Below are positions 8,076 through 15,956 of a stretch of DNA of 64,000 bases, in pieces (within the stretch, counting starts at the first letter, position 1; every line of letters begins with the position of its first letter). The stretch lies in assembly GCF_900102505.1 (NCBI RefSeq), contig NZ_FMVT01000013.1, positions 1 through 64,000 on the forward strand, read 5' to 3'. The notes beneath the pieces are model-generated. The model was not told the origin of the DNA. It saw nothing but the letters and a program-made list of their open reading frames with translations, and did not search any database. Position numbers and translations under genes: made by a program. The DNA comes from Paracoccus tibetensis (GTDB lineage: Bacteria > Pseudomonadota > Alphaproteobacteria > Rhodobacterales > Rhodobacteraceae).

Positions 8076-8405
8076 CCTCGGGTGGTGGCAGGGAACGGGC
8101 AGCCGGCATCAGGCCACCGGGCTGCTGAGCGCGGCAGGACGAACTGCAGGGCAAGCAAATGAGGCTGTCGCGGCGCTTCGGCGCTCAGCCGGCGGCGGGC
8201 GGACGGAGCCGCGGCGTGCCCGGTGGCAGGCGCGGCATGGGGGCGTCAACAGGCGGAGTCTCGGGCATCGGGGTCTCTCGGCTGCGAGGATGGGGCCAGG
8301 GCTTGTGACAGAGGTCAGGGCTTCGCGCATCTTATTCACAGGATGCTTCTATTTCCATAGTATACTTCGTGGCGCGACTCGGGTTCTTTCAGGTCTAGGA
8401 TCGGG
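8076..8405. promoter_or_regulatory. divergent promoter region between exported-protein genes and XRE gene
   Basis: No gene is supported here. The right part is less GC-rich and contains the palindrome AGTATACT at 8359-8366, with a TATACT -10-like hexamer at 8361-8366 about 40 bp before the XRE start. It is a plausible site for autoregulation by the XRE protein. Confidence 0.4.
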
Positions 8406-8672
8406 ATGACCGATCGTGCCGATGCCCTCCTTTCCGCCTTCGCCACCGTCCTGCGCCGGCACCGCCTCGCCGCCGGGATGACCCAGGAGGAGCTGGCCCA
8501 TAAGGCCGGCGTCAGCCCGCGCTACGTCTCGCTGCTCGAGACCCGCAAATACCAGCCCACCCTGGCCACGGTCGACGGCATCGCGCTGGCGCTCGGCATG
8601 CCCTTGGCGGCCTTCGTCACCGCGATCGAGGCGGAGCGCGCCGCCAGCGCCGCCAGCGCCCCCGGGACCTGA
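8406..8672 (+). CDS. XRE-family HTH transcriptional regulator
   Basis: 88 residues, essentially one helix-turn-helix domain: FATVLRRHRLAAGMTQEELA, then HKAGVSPRYVSLLETRKYQP, then LATVDGIALALGMPLAAFV. This is the standard Cro/C1-type DNA-binding fold with only a short Ala-rich tail, so it probably acts as a dimer without a ligand domain. It is divergent from the exported-protein genes and convergent with the protease operon. A role as switch of this accessory block is inference. Confidence 0.9.
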   Translation: MTDRADALLSAFATVLRRHRLAAGMTQEELAHKAGVSPRYVSLLETRKYQPTLATVDGIALALGMPLAAFVTAIEAERAASAASAPGT

Positions 8673-8727
8673 GCGCGGCGCCAGCGCCACCACGGTTGAC
8701 ACCGTCGCCACCTGCATCAACCCTGTC

Positions 8728-8797
8728 GCCGCCTGCCGCCTGCCGCCTGCCGCCTGCCGCCTGCCGCCTGCCGCCTGCCGCCTGCCGCCTGCCGCCT
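8728..8797. repeat. ten perfect tandem copies of GCCGCCT
   Basis: The 7-bp unit GCCGCCT repeats ten times without error from 8728 to 8797 and then degenerates. It lies between the convergent XRE gene (ends 8672) and the small gene ending at 8815. A 7-bp unit is not a multiple of three, so copy-number slippage would shift any reading frame crossing it. Confidence 0.95.
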
Positions 8798-8814
8798 GCC
8801 GCCGCCTTTGCCCA

Positions 8815-9054
8815 TTATCCGCGCCTTTTTGGCGCCGGCCGCAGCTGCGACCTTGCCGCCTCGATCCGGGCGATGAGCAGCTCGAGCCGGTCCTGGGCCA
8901 TCATGGCGCCGCGGGCGAGGCCGGCGCCCATGGGGCCGGGGACGGCCTCGGCGGCCCAGAAGACCAGCGCCAGCAGGTCGCGCAGCACCGCCGCCTCGTC
9001 CAGCGCCTCGGTCAGCGCCTGATGGGCTGGATCCGCCGGCTCACGCGCCGCCAT
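8815..9054 (-). CDS. small helical protein, unknown
   Basis: 79 residues from the ATG at 9054, whose first codons overlap the end of the upstream protease gene by 14 bp, indicating translational coupling. The sequence is helical and Ala/Leu-rich (ALTEALDEAAVLRDLLALVFWAAE) with a basic tail, no export signal and no recognised domain. Since it is coupled to the AAA+ protease it may be an adaptor or substrate of it; that is inference only. Confidence 0.6.
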   Translation of the reverse strand: MAAREPADPAHQALTEALDEAAVLRDLLALVFWAAEAVPGPMGAGLARGAMMAQDRLELLIARIEAARSQLRPAPKRRG

Positions 9055-11203
9055 GACGCGCCTCCGTGCTGGCAGGGTGGGTGGGGCTGCCAGCAGCAGG
9101 GGCGGTGACGGCCGCGGCGTCTGCGCCCGCCCCCGCGCCCCACCGCGGGTCGGCCGGCGCGGTGCGCGGCGCGGCGAAGGGATCACCCTCGATCACCCGC
9201 TCGGCGAGGAGGCGCGCGGTCAGCGCCTCCAGCCGCGGGCGCTCGGCGATGAGCGTGGCGCGGGCGCGGCGCAGCGCGCGCTGCAGATGCGCCTCGACCC
9301 GCGCCGCCAGCGCCGGGTCCGTCGCCAGCGCTGCGCCGGGATCGGCCTGCCAGAGAAGCCCCGCGCCAAGGCCGTAGCCGCGCTCGATCTCGGCCGCCAG
9401 CTGCGTCGCGCGGCCGAGATCCGAGGCGGCGCCACCGCCGGCGCCGGTGGTGGGTGCGCCGAGGATCAGCTCCTCGGCGGCGCGCCCGGCCAGGCAGCAG
9501 GCCAGCTGGTCCTCGAGCCCGGCGCGGGTGTCCAGAAGCGGCAGGTCCTCGACCGCGACATGCCCGCCGCCCATGCCGATCCGCGCGCCTGTGATCCGCC
9601 CCCGCCCGGTATGGTGCAGCATCACCGCATGGCCCGCTTCATGAACCGCGACGCGGCGCAGCACTGCCGGGTCCTCGCGCCCGAAGCCGAGCGCGGCGGC
9701 GATGTCGGCTGCGGCGACGGGCCGGCCCGCTTCGCGTGCGCGGCTCTGCGCCTCGCGCAGCGCGGCGTCCAGCTCGGCCGGGCTGCGCCCCGTCGCGCGG
9801 CGGGAGAGCCGGTCCAGATCCGCGCCGCCGATCGACGCGCCGGGCAGCGTGACCGGCAGCGCGGCGACCAGCCGCGCCAGGATGGCGCGCACCGCCGCCG
9901 GGGAGGGGCGCGGCAGCGCCAGCACCCGGTCGATCCGGCCGGGGCGCAGCAGCGCAGGGTCGATGGCGCGGGCGTCGTTGGTGGTGGCGAGGACCAGCAC
10001 CCCCTCGAGGCCCAGGACCCCGTCCAGTTCCTGAAGCAGCCCCGCGATGACCTGCGCGCGGTAGGAGACGGCATGCCGATCGCCCGAGGCGCGGCTGCCG
10101 GCGGCATCCAGCTCATCGAGGATCAACACGCAGGGCGCGGCACTGCGGGCGCGGGCGAAGGCGGCGCGCATCTCGCGCAGCATGTCGCCAAGATGGCCCG
10201 CCGCCTGCCATTCCGCCAGCGAGGCGGTGACGAGCGGCAGCCCGGCCGATCCGGCCACCGCGCGGGCCAGCCAGGTCTTGCCGGTGCCCGGCTCGCCATG
10301 GATCAGAAGCGAGCGGGTCATCTGCGACCAGGCGATGCGCCCCGCGCGCCAGGCGGCGATGTCCGCGACCAGCCGCCGGGCCGCGGCGGCGACGGGCCCG
10401 TCGAGGCAGAGGTCTTCGAGCACCGGGCCGGCCTCCTTCGTGCCCGCCGCCGCCACCTCGGTCAGCCGGCGCAGCTCGGCGGCGCGGCCGGCGAGGTCCG
10501 GCAGCCGCAGCGCCAGGCGCCAGGCATCCGCGCCAAGCCGCGCCAGCGCCGCATCGGGCGGCAGGGCGCAGTCGCCCGTCAGCGGACCGGGATCGCCGAG
10601 GCTGAGCGCGGCGGCCACCACCTCCCGGTCCGGGGGGCCGAGCTGCAGCACCGGCGGCAGCAGCCGCGCCATGCGCCGCGGCAGCTGCGCGGCATCCCCG
10701 AGGATCAGAAGATGCGCGCCGCGCCCCTCGGCCAGCGCGTCCTTCCAGAAGCCGGCCACGGCATCGAGCGGCTTGGTCTCGGGCGCATGGGCCCGGCCGG
10801 AGCTGCAGACGAGGTTCAGCTTGCGAGTCGGGTGCTCGGCCTCGATCAGCTGGGCCAGCACGATGGCCAGATCGCCGGCGAGACCGGCGGGGCGGCAGGC
10901 GATCACGGTGATGGTGCCCGGCGCCAGCCACCGGGCCAGATCCTCGGCCAATGGCAGCGCCCGGCAGAGCCGTGCCAGCGCCAGCGCCCTGAGCGGCCGC
11001 TGCGCGAGGCCGGGGCGGGTCTCGGCAAAGCTGATCTCGGGCTCTTCGATGGGGACGGTATCGTCGATCTCCTCGAGGTCGATCTCGCCAATGCGGCCCT
11101 CGACCAGGGCCTCGAAGACATGCTCGGGCATCTCCTCGGCGGTGAGGGGGCGCGCGTCGATCAGCGCGGCGGCGGTGTAGAAGCGGGGCAGCCAGTCAGG
11201 CAT
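9041..11203 (-). CDS. soluble FtsH-like AAA+ ATPase / M41 zinc metalloprotease
   Basis: 720 residues. An unrecognised N-terminal region (1-290) replaces the two membrane helices of true FtsH. Then comes an AAA+ module with Walker A GEPGTGKT at 303-310, Walker B LILDELDA at 360-367, the sensor ATTND near 406-410 and an arginine finger region LLRPGRIDR. The peptidase part has the zinc motif HEAGH at 521-525 and a downstream SDLGRATQLA segment matching the FtsH region that supplies the third zinc ligand. It should unfold and degrade proteins in the cytoplasm using ATP. It is the centre of a minus-strand block with the GIY-YIG gene upstream and the coupled small gene downstream. Confidence 0.88.
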   Translation of the reverse strand: MPDWLPRFYTAAALIDARPLTAEEMPEHVFEALVEGRIGEIDLEEIDDTVPIEEPEISFAETRPGLAQRPLRALALARLCRALPLAEDLARWLAPGTITVIACRPAGLAGDLAIVLAQLIEAEHPTRKLNLVCSSGRAHAPETKPLDAVAGFWKDALAEGRGAHLLILGDAAQLPRRMARLLPPVLQLGPPDREVVAAALSLGDPGPLTGDCALPPDAALARLGADAWRLALRLPDLAGRAAELRRLTEVAAAGTKEAGPVLEDLCLDGPVAAAARRLVADIAAWRAGRIAWSQMTRSLLIHGEPGTGKTWLARAVAGSAGLPLVTASLAEWQAAGHLGDMLREMRAAFARARSAAPCVLILDELDAAGSRASGDRHAVSYRAQVIAGLLQELDGVLGLEGVLVLATTNDARAIDPALLRPGRIDRVLALPRPSPAAVRAILARLVAALPVTLPGASIGGADLDRLSRRATGRSPAELDAALREAQSRAREAGRPVAAADIAAALGFGREDPAVLRRVAVHEAGHAVMLHHTGRGRITGARIGMGGGHVAVEDLPLLDTRAGLEDQLACCLAGRAAEELILGAPTTGAGGGAASDLGRATQLAAEIERGYGLGAGLLWQADPGAALATDPALAARVEAHLQRALRRARATLIAERPRLEALTARLLAERVIEGDPFAAPRTAPADPRWGAGAGADAAAVTAPAAGSPTHPASTEARHGGA

Positions 11204-11277
11204 GGGTCGGCTCCGGGCATGAGGAAGGAGGGCAGGGCGGTGGCCGCCCTGCGGAGGATCTGGCCGGGTGGCGCGTG

Positions 11278-12399
11278 TTAGGTTCCGGAGGGCGCGTCGG
11301 ATGCGAGGGCGACCGCGATGCGTGCCACGCTGACGGGTGCGCTTTCTGCAGCGCTGCGGGTCGCGCCGCCTTCTTCGCTGACGGCTGCGTTCCCGGAGGG
11401 CGCGGCCTTGATCTGTGCCGCCAACGCGTCGAGCCGCGCCTCGATCTCGGTGCGGAGCCTCGGGCGGTAGATCTCGCGGGTGACGTTCAGCATGTCCGCG
11501 AACTCGGCCTGCGGAACGACCGCATGGGGAAAGGCCCGGCAGAGATCGCGATGCAACCGCGTCTCGGCCGCGCAGGCGGCGGCGCCGGTGGGCATGACCA
11601 GCTCGCGCAGCACCCGCACCGCGGCCCCCCTGGGCAGGCCCAGCTGGTGGCGGTGGCGCTTGGTCGGATGGGCGGAATAGCCCAGCTTCAGGAAGTGCCG
11701 GCCGTCATGGCGCAGATCCAGGAGGTAGATCCGGCTCTCCCGCGCACTCCAGCTCTGCCCGCAGCCGGGGCAGTCGACCTGGCCCCAGGAGAGGTTTGCC
11801 CGGGCGAGGCGCCGCTCGGTCCCGCAGGCATGGCGGTAGAGGTGATAGTTCGGGTTGCCCTCCGGGTCCGGCCCGATCCGCGTCCAGCCGCGCCGGGCGG
11901 CCATGGCCGCCTCGCGGGCGGCAAAGCAGGTCTCGCAGCGAAGCCCGGACCGTCCCTCGGCCATGCGGATGATGATCTCGTATTGGCGCCGGAGCACATG
12001 GCCGCAGCGGGCGCGGTAGAACCCGTAGGCGGTGCTCTGCGGATCACGGCCCAGATAGACCAGCGCCGCGCGGATAGCGGTCTCGGCGCGCCGGGCCTCC
12101 AGGCAGGCATGGCAGATTGGCTGCGTGCTCGTCAGCACGGAGATCCGGCAGGCAAAGACATGACCACAGGTTCGGCAACGCAGGGCCAGGTGCAGGCGAT
12201 CAATGACGCGGGCGGCGATGTCAAAGCCCTTGGCCTCGGCCGCGGCGATCCAGCCGGGCATCAAGGAACCGCGGTGGACCGGCAGGTGCGCGCCCTCCAT
12301 GGGGATGGTGCCCGGGGCGGCGTGGGCCCCGTGAGCGACGGGTGGACAGGAAGGAGCGATCGCCGGGCGAGCCGCGGCGGAACGGGGTTTGCGGGGCAT
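11278..12399 (-). CDS. zinc-finger protein with C-terminal GIY-YIG nuclease-like domain
   Basis: 373 residues. The middle part holds several CxxC pairs (C75/C78, C96/C99, C155/C158, C210/C213) typical of zinc ribbons. From residue 223 a GIY-YIG-like core follows: IYLLDL at 224-229, KLGYS at 238-242, the conserved Arg in the 246-250 region, and a Glu in ETRLHRDL (E279) at the place of the catalytic Glu. This arrangement (T5orf172/MUG113 type) suggests a DNA endonuclease with zinc-based DNA binding. It is followed 74 bp later by the AAA+ protease gene. Confidence 0.65.
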   Translation of the reverse strand: MPRKPRSAAARPAIAPSCPPVAHGAHAAPGTIPMEGAHLPVHRGSLMPGWIAAAEAKGFDIAARVIDRLHLALRCRTCGHVFACRISVLTSTQPICHACLEARRAETAIRAALVYLGRDPQSTAYGFYRARCGHVLRRQYEIIIRMAEGRSGLRCETCFAAREAAMAARRGWTRIGPDPEGNPNYHLYRHACGTERRLARANLSWGQVDCPGCGQSWSARESRIYLLDLRHDGRHFLKLGYSAHPTKRHRHQLGLPRGAAVRVLRELVMPTGAAACAAETRLHRDLCRAFPHAVVPQAEFADMLNVTREIYRPRLRTEIEARLDALAAQIKAAPSGNAAVSEEGGATRSAAESAPVSVARIAVALASDAPSGT

Positions 12400-12433
12400 G
12401 AATGCCTCCAGGAGCTGAGATTTGGAAAACCCG

Positions 12434-12460
12434 CCCTCGCGCGACCCGTCCGCGCGAGGG
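12434..12460 (-). terminator. strong hairpin between two minus-strand genes
   Basis: CCCTCGCGCG (12434-12443) and CGCGCGAGGG (12451-12460) form a perfect 10-bp stem with a 7-nt loop. Read on the minus strand it is followed by GCGGGTTTTCC, a short U-run. It lies between the gene ending at 12542 and the start at 12399 and could terminate or attenuate the transcript. Confidence 0.6.
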
Positions 12461-12541
12461 ATATGCAGGGCGCAGGCACCATCAGGCCGAACCCTGGACA
12501 GGGTCGGGACGGCAATCAGCGCGGATCAGCAGGGGGAAGGG

Positions 12542-13066
12542 TCAGGCCGGGACCGGCGCGGCGATCTCCGGAACGTCCGGCTCGATTTCGCAAGGATCTA
12601 TATGGCAGGGCAGGGCCGACATCTCCCGGATGCGCAGGCGCGTGCTCCGCAGCATCTGTCGGCAGCGCCAGGCCACTGCGCCATCACCGGGGCAGGCGAA
12701 GAGGGCAGGCGCCCTGTCGAGGACCTGCCGTGCCTCAAGGAACTCGGCATTCGAGCCCGCCTGCATCAGCAGGTAGCAGATCACCGCCATGTGCCGCAGC
12801 GGCCGGTCCTCGGGGCGGATCACCTCGGCGCTGCGGATCGCGTCGATCCGGCCGAGGACACCCGTGCGCGCCGCCTCGGCATCAAGGAGCCAAGTGGCAA
12901 AGCCCGGATCCCGGCTGTCGGCCGCGCTGATGTCGCGCTCGGCCTCGACATGATCGGCCAGGGCCGCGACGAGCCCCGAGAAGGCCCGCGAGATCGGAGT
13001 GTGGATGAAGTGGCGCGGTGCCGGTTCCGTCACGCCAAAAGGCATGGTAAGGCTGCGATTAGCCAT
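12542..13066 (-). CDS. conserved-looking cytoplasmic protein, unknown
   Basis: 174 residues, no export signal or membrane segment. A short Pro/His-containing start is followed by mostly helical sequence (FSGLVAALADHVEAERDISA, then RHMAVICYLLMQAGSNAEFL) and a cluster of cysteines (FACPGD, AWRCRQ, LPCHIDPCEIE). It is the first gene of the minus-strand block and has an AT-rich promoter-like patch upstream (13126-13160). I do not recognise the family. Confidence 0.55.
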   Translation of the reverse strand: MANRSLTMPFGVTEPAPRHFIHTPISRAFSGLVAALADHVEAERDISAADSRDPGFATWLLDAEAARTGVLGRIDAIRSAEVIRPEDRPLRHMAVICYLLMQAGSNAEFLEARQVLDRAPALFACPGDGAVAWRCRQMLRSTRLRIREMSALPCHIDPCEIEPDVPEIAAPVPA

Positions 13067-13125
13067 GGTTGATCCTCCAGAGATCGACTGCGGTTAGAGT
13101 TCGGGGAGGGGGCCAAATCCCTCCT

Positions 13126-13194
13126 TGAGCTCGCTATATAATATATGCTCTATATGCCGTCGTCAACGGCAATGTGAGGATATAGTTCCACGTC
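13126..13194. promoter_or_regulatory. AT-rich divergent promoter patch
   Basis: The stretch around 13134-13160 is nearly all A/T (TATATAATATATG) inside GC-rich DNA. It lies between the minus-strand gene starting at 13066 and the small plus-strand gene at 13195, so it may hold promoters for both and the binding site of the small ribbon-helix-helix-like protein. Confidence 0.45.
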
Positions 13195-13359
13195 ATGTCA
13201 AAGCCCGTCGCATACCCCATCAAGAAGCTGATCGGACTGACCGAGGGTCAGGTCCAGCAAATTGCGGATTTTCGTTTTGATCATCGCATCGCATCTGAGT
13301 CAGAGGCGATCCGTCAGCTCATCGAGATTGGGCTGAAGGCGGCGAAGCGAGAGGGCTGA
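13195..13359 (+). CDS. 54-residue ribbon-helix-helix-like protein
   Basis: A short gene: ATG at 13195, TGA at 13357-13359. The product begins MSKPVAYPIKKLIGLTEGQV and continues with ADFRFDHRIASESEAIRQLI and IGLKAAKR. The pattern of a short strand, a helix, a turn with ASESEAIRQLIEIGL and a final helix is that of Arc/MetJ/CopG proteins, which bind DNA as dimers and often repress their own promoter or partner genes. Its last 41 bp overlap the end of the convergent LacI gene. It may regulate the block reading the other way from 13066. Confidence 0.65.
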   Translation: MSKPVAYPIKKLIGLTEGQVQQIADFRFDHRIASESEAIRQLIEIGLKAAKREG

Positions 13360-14359
13360 GGCCGCAGAGCGTGGACCGGATTACGATCTCTGGTTTGTAG
13401 GCGGTAATCTGAGGCTGGCCACCTTCAAGTGCAGCTTTCATCGCGGCAGCAACAATCTGATCAAGGTCGATATGCACCGTAGTGAGGGGCGGGATGGCAT
13501 ATTTGACTTCATCCATGTCGTCGCATCCAATCACGGAAACTTCGACGCCGACTTCGCGACCTTTCGCTCTGCAAGCCGAAAGAACACCAAGGGCTATGAG
13601 GTCGCTGAAGCACAAGAAGGCAACCTCGCCAGACTGCCGCTCTTCAAGAATTCCTGTTGCTGCCTCAAAGCCGAACGCCCGCGACGTCGCTCCTGGAATG
13701 ATGCCAGCCGGTTGCAAGCCACATCCAGCCAACTCATCCAGTGCGCCTTGCAGGCGGAGGCGAGCGGGACTGGTGCCGTGCCCGCCTCCAAGCCAGTAGA
13801 CCGTGCGGTGACCCGCTTCGATCGCTGCGCGAGCCGCCAAGCGACCCGACTCATATTCATCGGCGACGACCTGGGGAGAAGAAAAGCCCTCGACGGCGCG
13901 GAAAAAGAGGCACGTAGGGACAATCAGCTTGCCTTCGTGGCAGAGGATATCTTCAAGGTCTTTCTTGGTGGTTTCGTAAGCCGGACAAATGAGGAGTGCT
14001 TCGCAGCCGATCTGAAGTGCTTGCTTGAGGAAATCCGCTTGGCGCTGGCGGGACTCGCGCGAGATGCCAAGCAGAAGCCTCTTGCCTCGGCGGTCGATCT
14101 CTTTCTCGGCTGTGATCAACATGTCGTTGAAGATGGGGTTGGACAGCTCTCCGAGGCACACAGCCACCGTGTTGTTGCGAGATGTGCGCAAATCGGCTGC
14201 TGCTTGATTATAAATGTAGCCGAGGGATCGGGCAGCCTGCTGGACACGGGTCAGCGTTTCTACAGGGAAACGTCTATCGCCCCGAAGAGCGAGCGACACG
14301 CTCGAAATCGATAGCCCTGTCGCATTCGCGATGTCCTTCAATGTCACGCGTGGCGCCAT
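13319..14359 (-). CDS. LacI-family transcriptional regulator
   Basis: 346 residues: N-terminal HTH and hinge (TLKDIANATGLSISSVSLAL at about 5-24, then RVQQAARSLGYIYNQAA) and a periplasmic-binding-protein-like sensor domain from residue 65 to about 330. It diverges from the TctCBA-aldolase-DhaKL operon, and a TTTAGT-N10-ACTAAA inverted repeat with a central CG lies between them, so it is the likely repressor of that operon, released by the imported substrate or a catabolic intermediate. The last 14 or so residues overlap the small convergent gene. Confidence 0.92.
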   Translation of the reverse strand: MAPRVTLKDIANATGLSISSVSLALRGDRRFPVETLTRVQQAARSLGYIYNQAAADLRTSRNNTVAVCLGELSNPIFNDMLITAEKEIDRRGKRLLLGISRESRQRQADFLKQALQIGCEALLICPAYETTKKDLEDILCHEGKLIVPTCLFFRAVEGFSSPQVVADEYESGRLAARAAIEAGHRTVYWLGGGHGTSPARLRLQGALDELAGCGLQPAGIIPGATSRAFGFEAATGILEERQSGEVAFLCFSDLIALGVLSACRAKGREVGVEVSVIGCDDMDEVKYAIPPLTTVHIDLDQIVAAAMKAALEGGQPQITAYKPEIVIRSTLCGLSPLASPPSAQSR

Positions 14360-14422
14360 GCGCGATATTCCTTTGCCTGCAGGATAGCATCATTCACAAG
14401 AAGATCCCCGCCGGTCAATCGA

Positions 14423-14444
14423 TTTAGTAAAACGATAGACTAAA
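14423..14444. promoter_or_regulatory. LacI-type operator upstream of the tctC operon
   Basis: TTTAGT (14423-14428) and ACTAAA (14439-14444) are a perfect inverted repeat centred on CG (14433-14434), as is usual for LacI/GalR operators. It lies 69 bp before the TctC start and 64 bp before the LacI start. Confidence 0.7.
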
Positions 14445-14512
14445 TGGCATTCCTATGACAGCCTTCAACAGGGAGTCGGGCCAAGGCCCATGTCAATGTC
14501 TGGGAGGACACG

Positions 14513-15487
14513 ATGAGCAAGACCGCTTTTTCCGCCGCCGCTATTGCTGCGATCTGCCTGGGCAGCGCTGCAAGTGCCGAATGTGACTGGCAACCGCAGC
14601 GTCCGGTGAACTTCATCGTGCCGTGGGGCGCAGGAGGCACAACCGACACCAACGCGCGTCAACTGGCCTCCATGCTGCAGGATCGATTCGGCGTTCCGTT
14701 CAACGTCGTGAACCGCACCGGCGGGAATGGCGTGACCGGCCATATGGCAATTTCGCGGGCGCGGCCGGACGGCCAGACCATTGGTGCCGTGACCGTCGAA
14801 ATCAACACGATGCACCATTTTGGCCTCACCGACCTGACCTATGAAGACATCACGCCGCTTGCCTTGATGAATCAGCCCGCAGCGAGCGTGCTCGTGGGTA
14901 AAGATAGCCGCTTCACCTCGCTGACGGAGGTTCTCGATTACGCGCGGGAAAACCCGGGCGAGCTGACGGCATCGGGCACCTCGCAAGGCGGGATCTGGCA
15001 CCTCGCCTTGGCGGGCATGCTGGAAGCAGAGGGACTCGATCCGGAGGCGATCCGTTGGGTTCCCTCGCAGGGTTCGGCAAGCGCACTCCAGGAACTGCTC
15101 GCCGGCGGCGTCGACATGGTGACGCCGTCGCTTGACGAGGGGAAGGCGCTGGTCGAGGCAGGTGAGATCCGCGCTCTCGCTTACATGAGCGATACGCGCA
15201 GCGACACGTTCCCCGATGTCCCGCTGACGGCCGAGGAACTCGACAGCGGCTGGACGCTGGCAGCCTACACCACCGTCTCCGGTCCCAAGGACATGCCCGA
15301 AGACATCGCCTGCAGCTACGAGGCAGCGCTCGGAGAAATCGTCGCTTCTGATGAGTGGGCGGAGTTCCGGGCTACCCTCGGGGCACCGGTTGTTTGGGGC
15401 GGTGCTGCAGAACTCGGCGAACTGATGGCGAGCTATGACGAGAGCCTTGGTCGCACGATCGAAGCCATTGGCGGGGCGCAGGAGTAA
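14513..15487 (+). CDS. TTT transporter solute-binding protein (TctC/Bug family)
   Basis: 324 residues with a signal peptide (residues 1-22, ending AASA) and the Bug-family opening RPVNFIVPWGAGGTTDTNAR. It captures a carboxylated substrate in the periplasm and delivers it to TctAB. A good ribosome binding site (GGGAGG) precedes the ATG. It is the first gene of the operon tctC-tctB-tctA-hpcH-dhaK-dhaL under the LacI regulator. The substrate cannot be read from the sequence; given the downstream aldolase and kinase, a sugar acid or branched sugar acid is possible. Confidence 0.92.
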   Translation: MSKTAFSAAAIAAICLGSAASAECDWQPQRPVNFIVPWGAGGTTDTNARQLASMLQDRFGVPFNVVNRTGGNGVTGHMAISRARPDGQTIGAVTVEINTMHHFGLTDLTYEDITPLALMNQPAASVLVGKDSRFTSLTEVLDYARENPGELTASGTSQGGIWHLALAGMLEAEGLDPEAIRWVPSQGSASALQELLAGGVDMVTPSLDEGKALVEAGEIRALAYMSDTRSDTFPDVPLTAEELDSGWTLAAYTTVSGPKDMPEDIACSYEAALGEIVASDEWAEFRATLGAPVVWGGAAELGELMASYDESLGRTIEAIGGAQE

Positions 15488-15489
15488 CT

Positions 15490-15948
15490 ATGGATGTCTC
15501 CCGCGACGCAGTGACCGGCATGGTCCTGATGCTCGCCGGGATCGCCATGTTCGTTGGCGCGCAGGGGTTTTCCCCTGCCGCCGGCTTGCAGTTCGGCGCG
15601 GGGTTCTTTCCCAAGATCGTCTCCTGCGGCATGGCGTTCTCTGGCATGCTCATCCTTCTCGGGGCCCTGCGGCAGAGCCAGCCGGATCGTCTGACGATGG
15701 ATTGGCGCGGGCTTGGCCGGATAGGGCTGCTCGTCGCGCTGATCGCTGGCTATGCCCTCGCGCTCGATCCACTGGGCTACCACCTGTCGACCATTGCTCT
15801 GCTGTTCACCGTCGCGCTCTTTTTCGGAGCGAGCTGGTGGGCGTCGAGCATCCTGGCGGTGTCCGCAACGCTGATCCTCCACTTCGTCTTCTACTCGGTC
15901 ATGAGGGTGTCTTTGCCCTGGGGCGTGCTCTTGCCGTATTCCTGGTGA
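15490..15948 (+). CDS. TTT transporter small membrane subunit (TctB)
   Basis: 152 residues with four predicted membrane helices (about 8-25, 38-57, 77-95, 103-135), the size and layout of TctB. It starts 2 bp after the TctC stop and ends 8 bp before TctA. TctB partners TctA in the inner membrane; its exact role in transport is not well defined. Confidence 0.88.
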   Translation: MDVSRDAVTGMVLMLAGIAMFVGAQGFSPAAGLQFGAGFFPKIVSCGMAFSGMLILLGALRQSQPDRLTMDWRGLGRIGLLVALIAGYALALDPLGYHLSTIALLFTVALFFGASWWASSILAVSATLILHFVFYSVMRVSLPWGVLLPYSW

Positions 15949-15956
15949 GGTAGAAC

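Noticed and set aside
8696..9022. plus-strand frame across the 7-bp repeat encoding a Pro/Ala repeat
   Set aside because: No ribosome binding site, composition dictated by the repeat, and antisense to the 79-residue gene.
9053..11281. 742-codon plus-strand open frame
   Set aside because: Antisense shadow of the AAA+/M41 protease gene, which has clear Walker and zinc motifs.
13134..13160. TA-rich palindrome as operator
   Set aside because: The arms are shifted by one base when reversed, so it is simply AT-rich and not a true inverted repeat.
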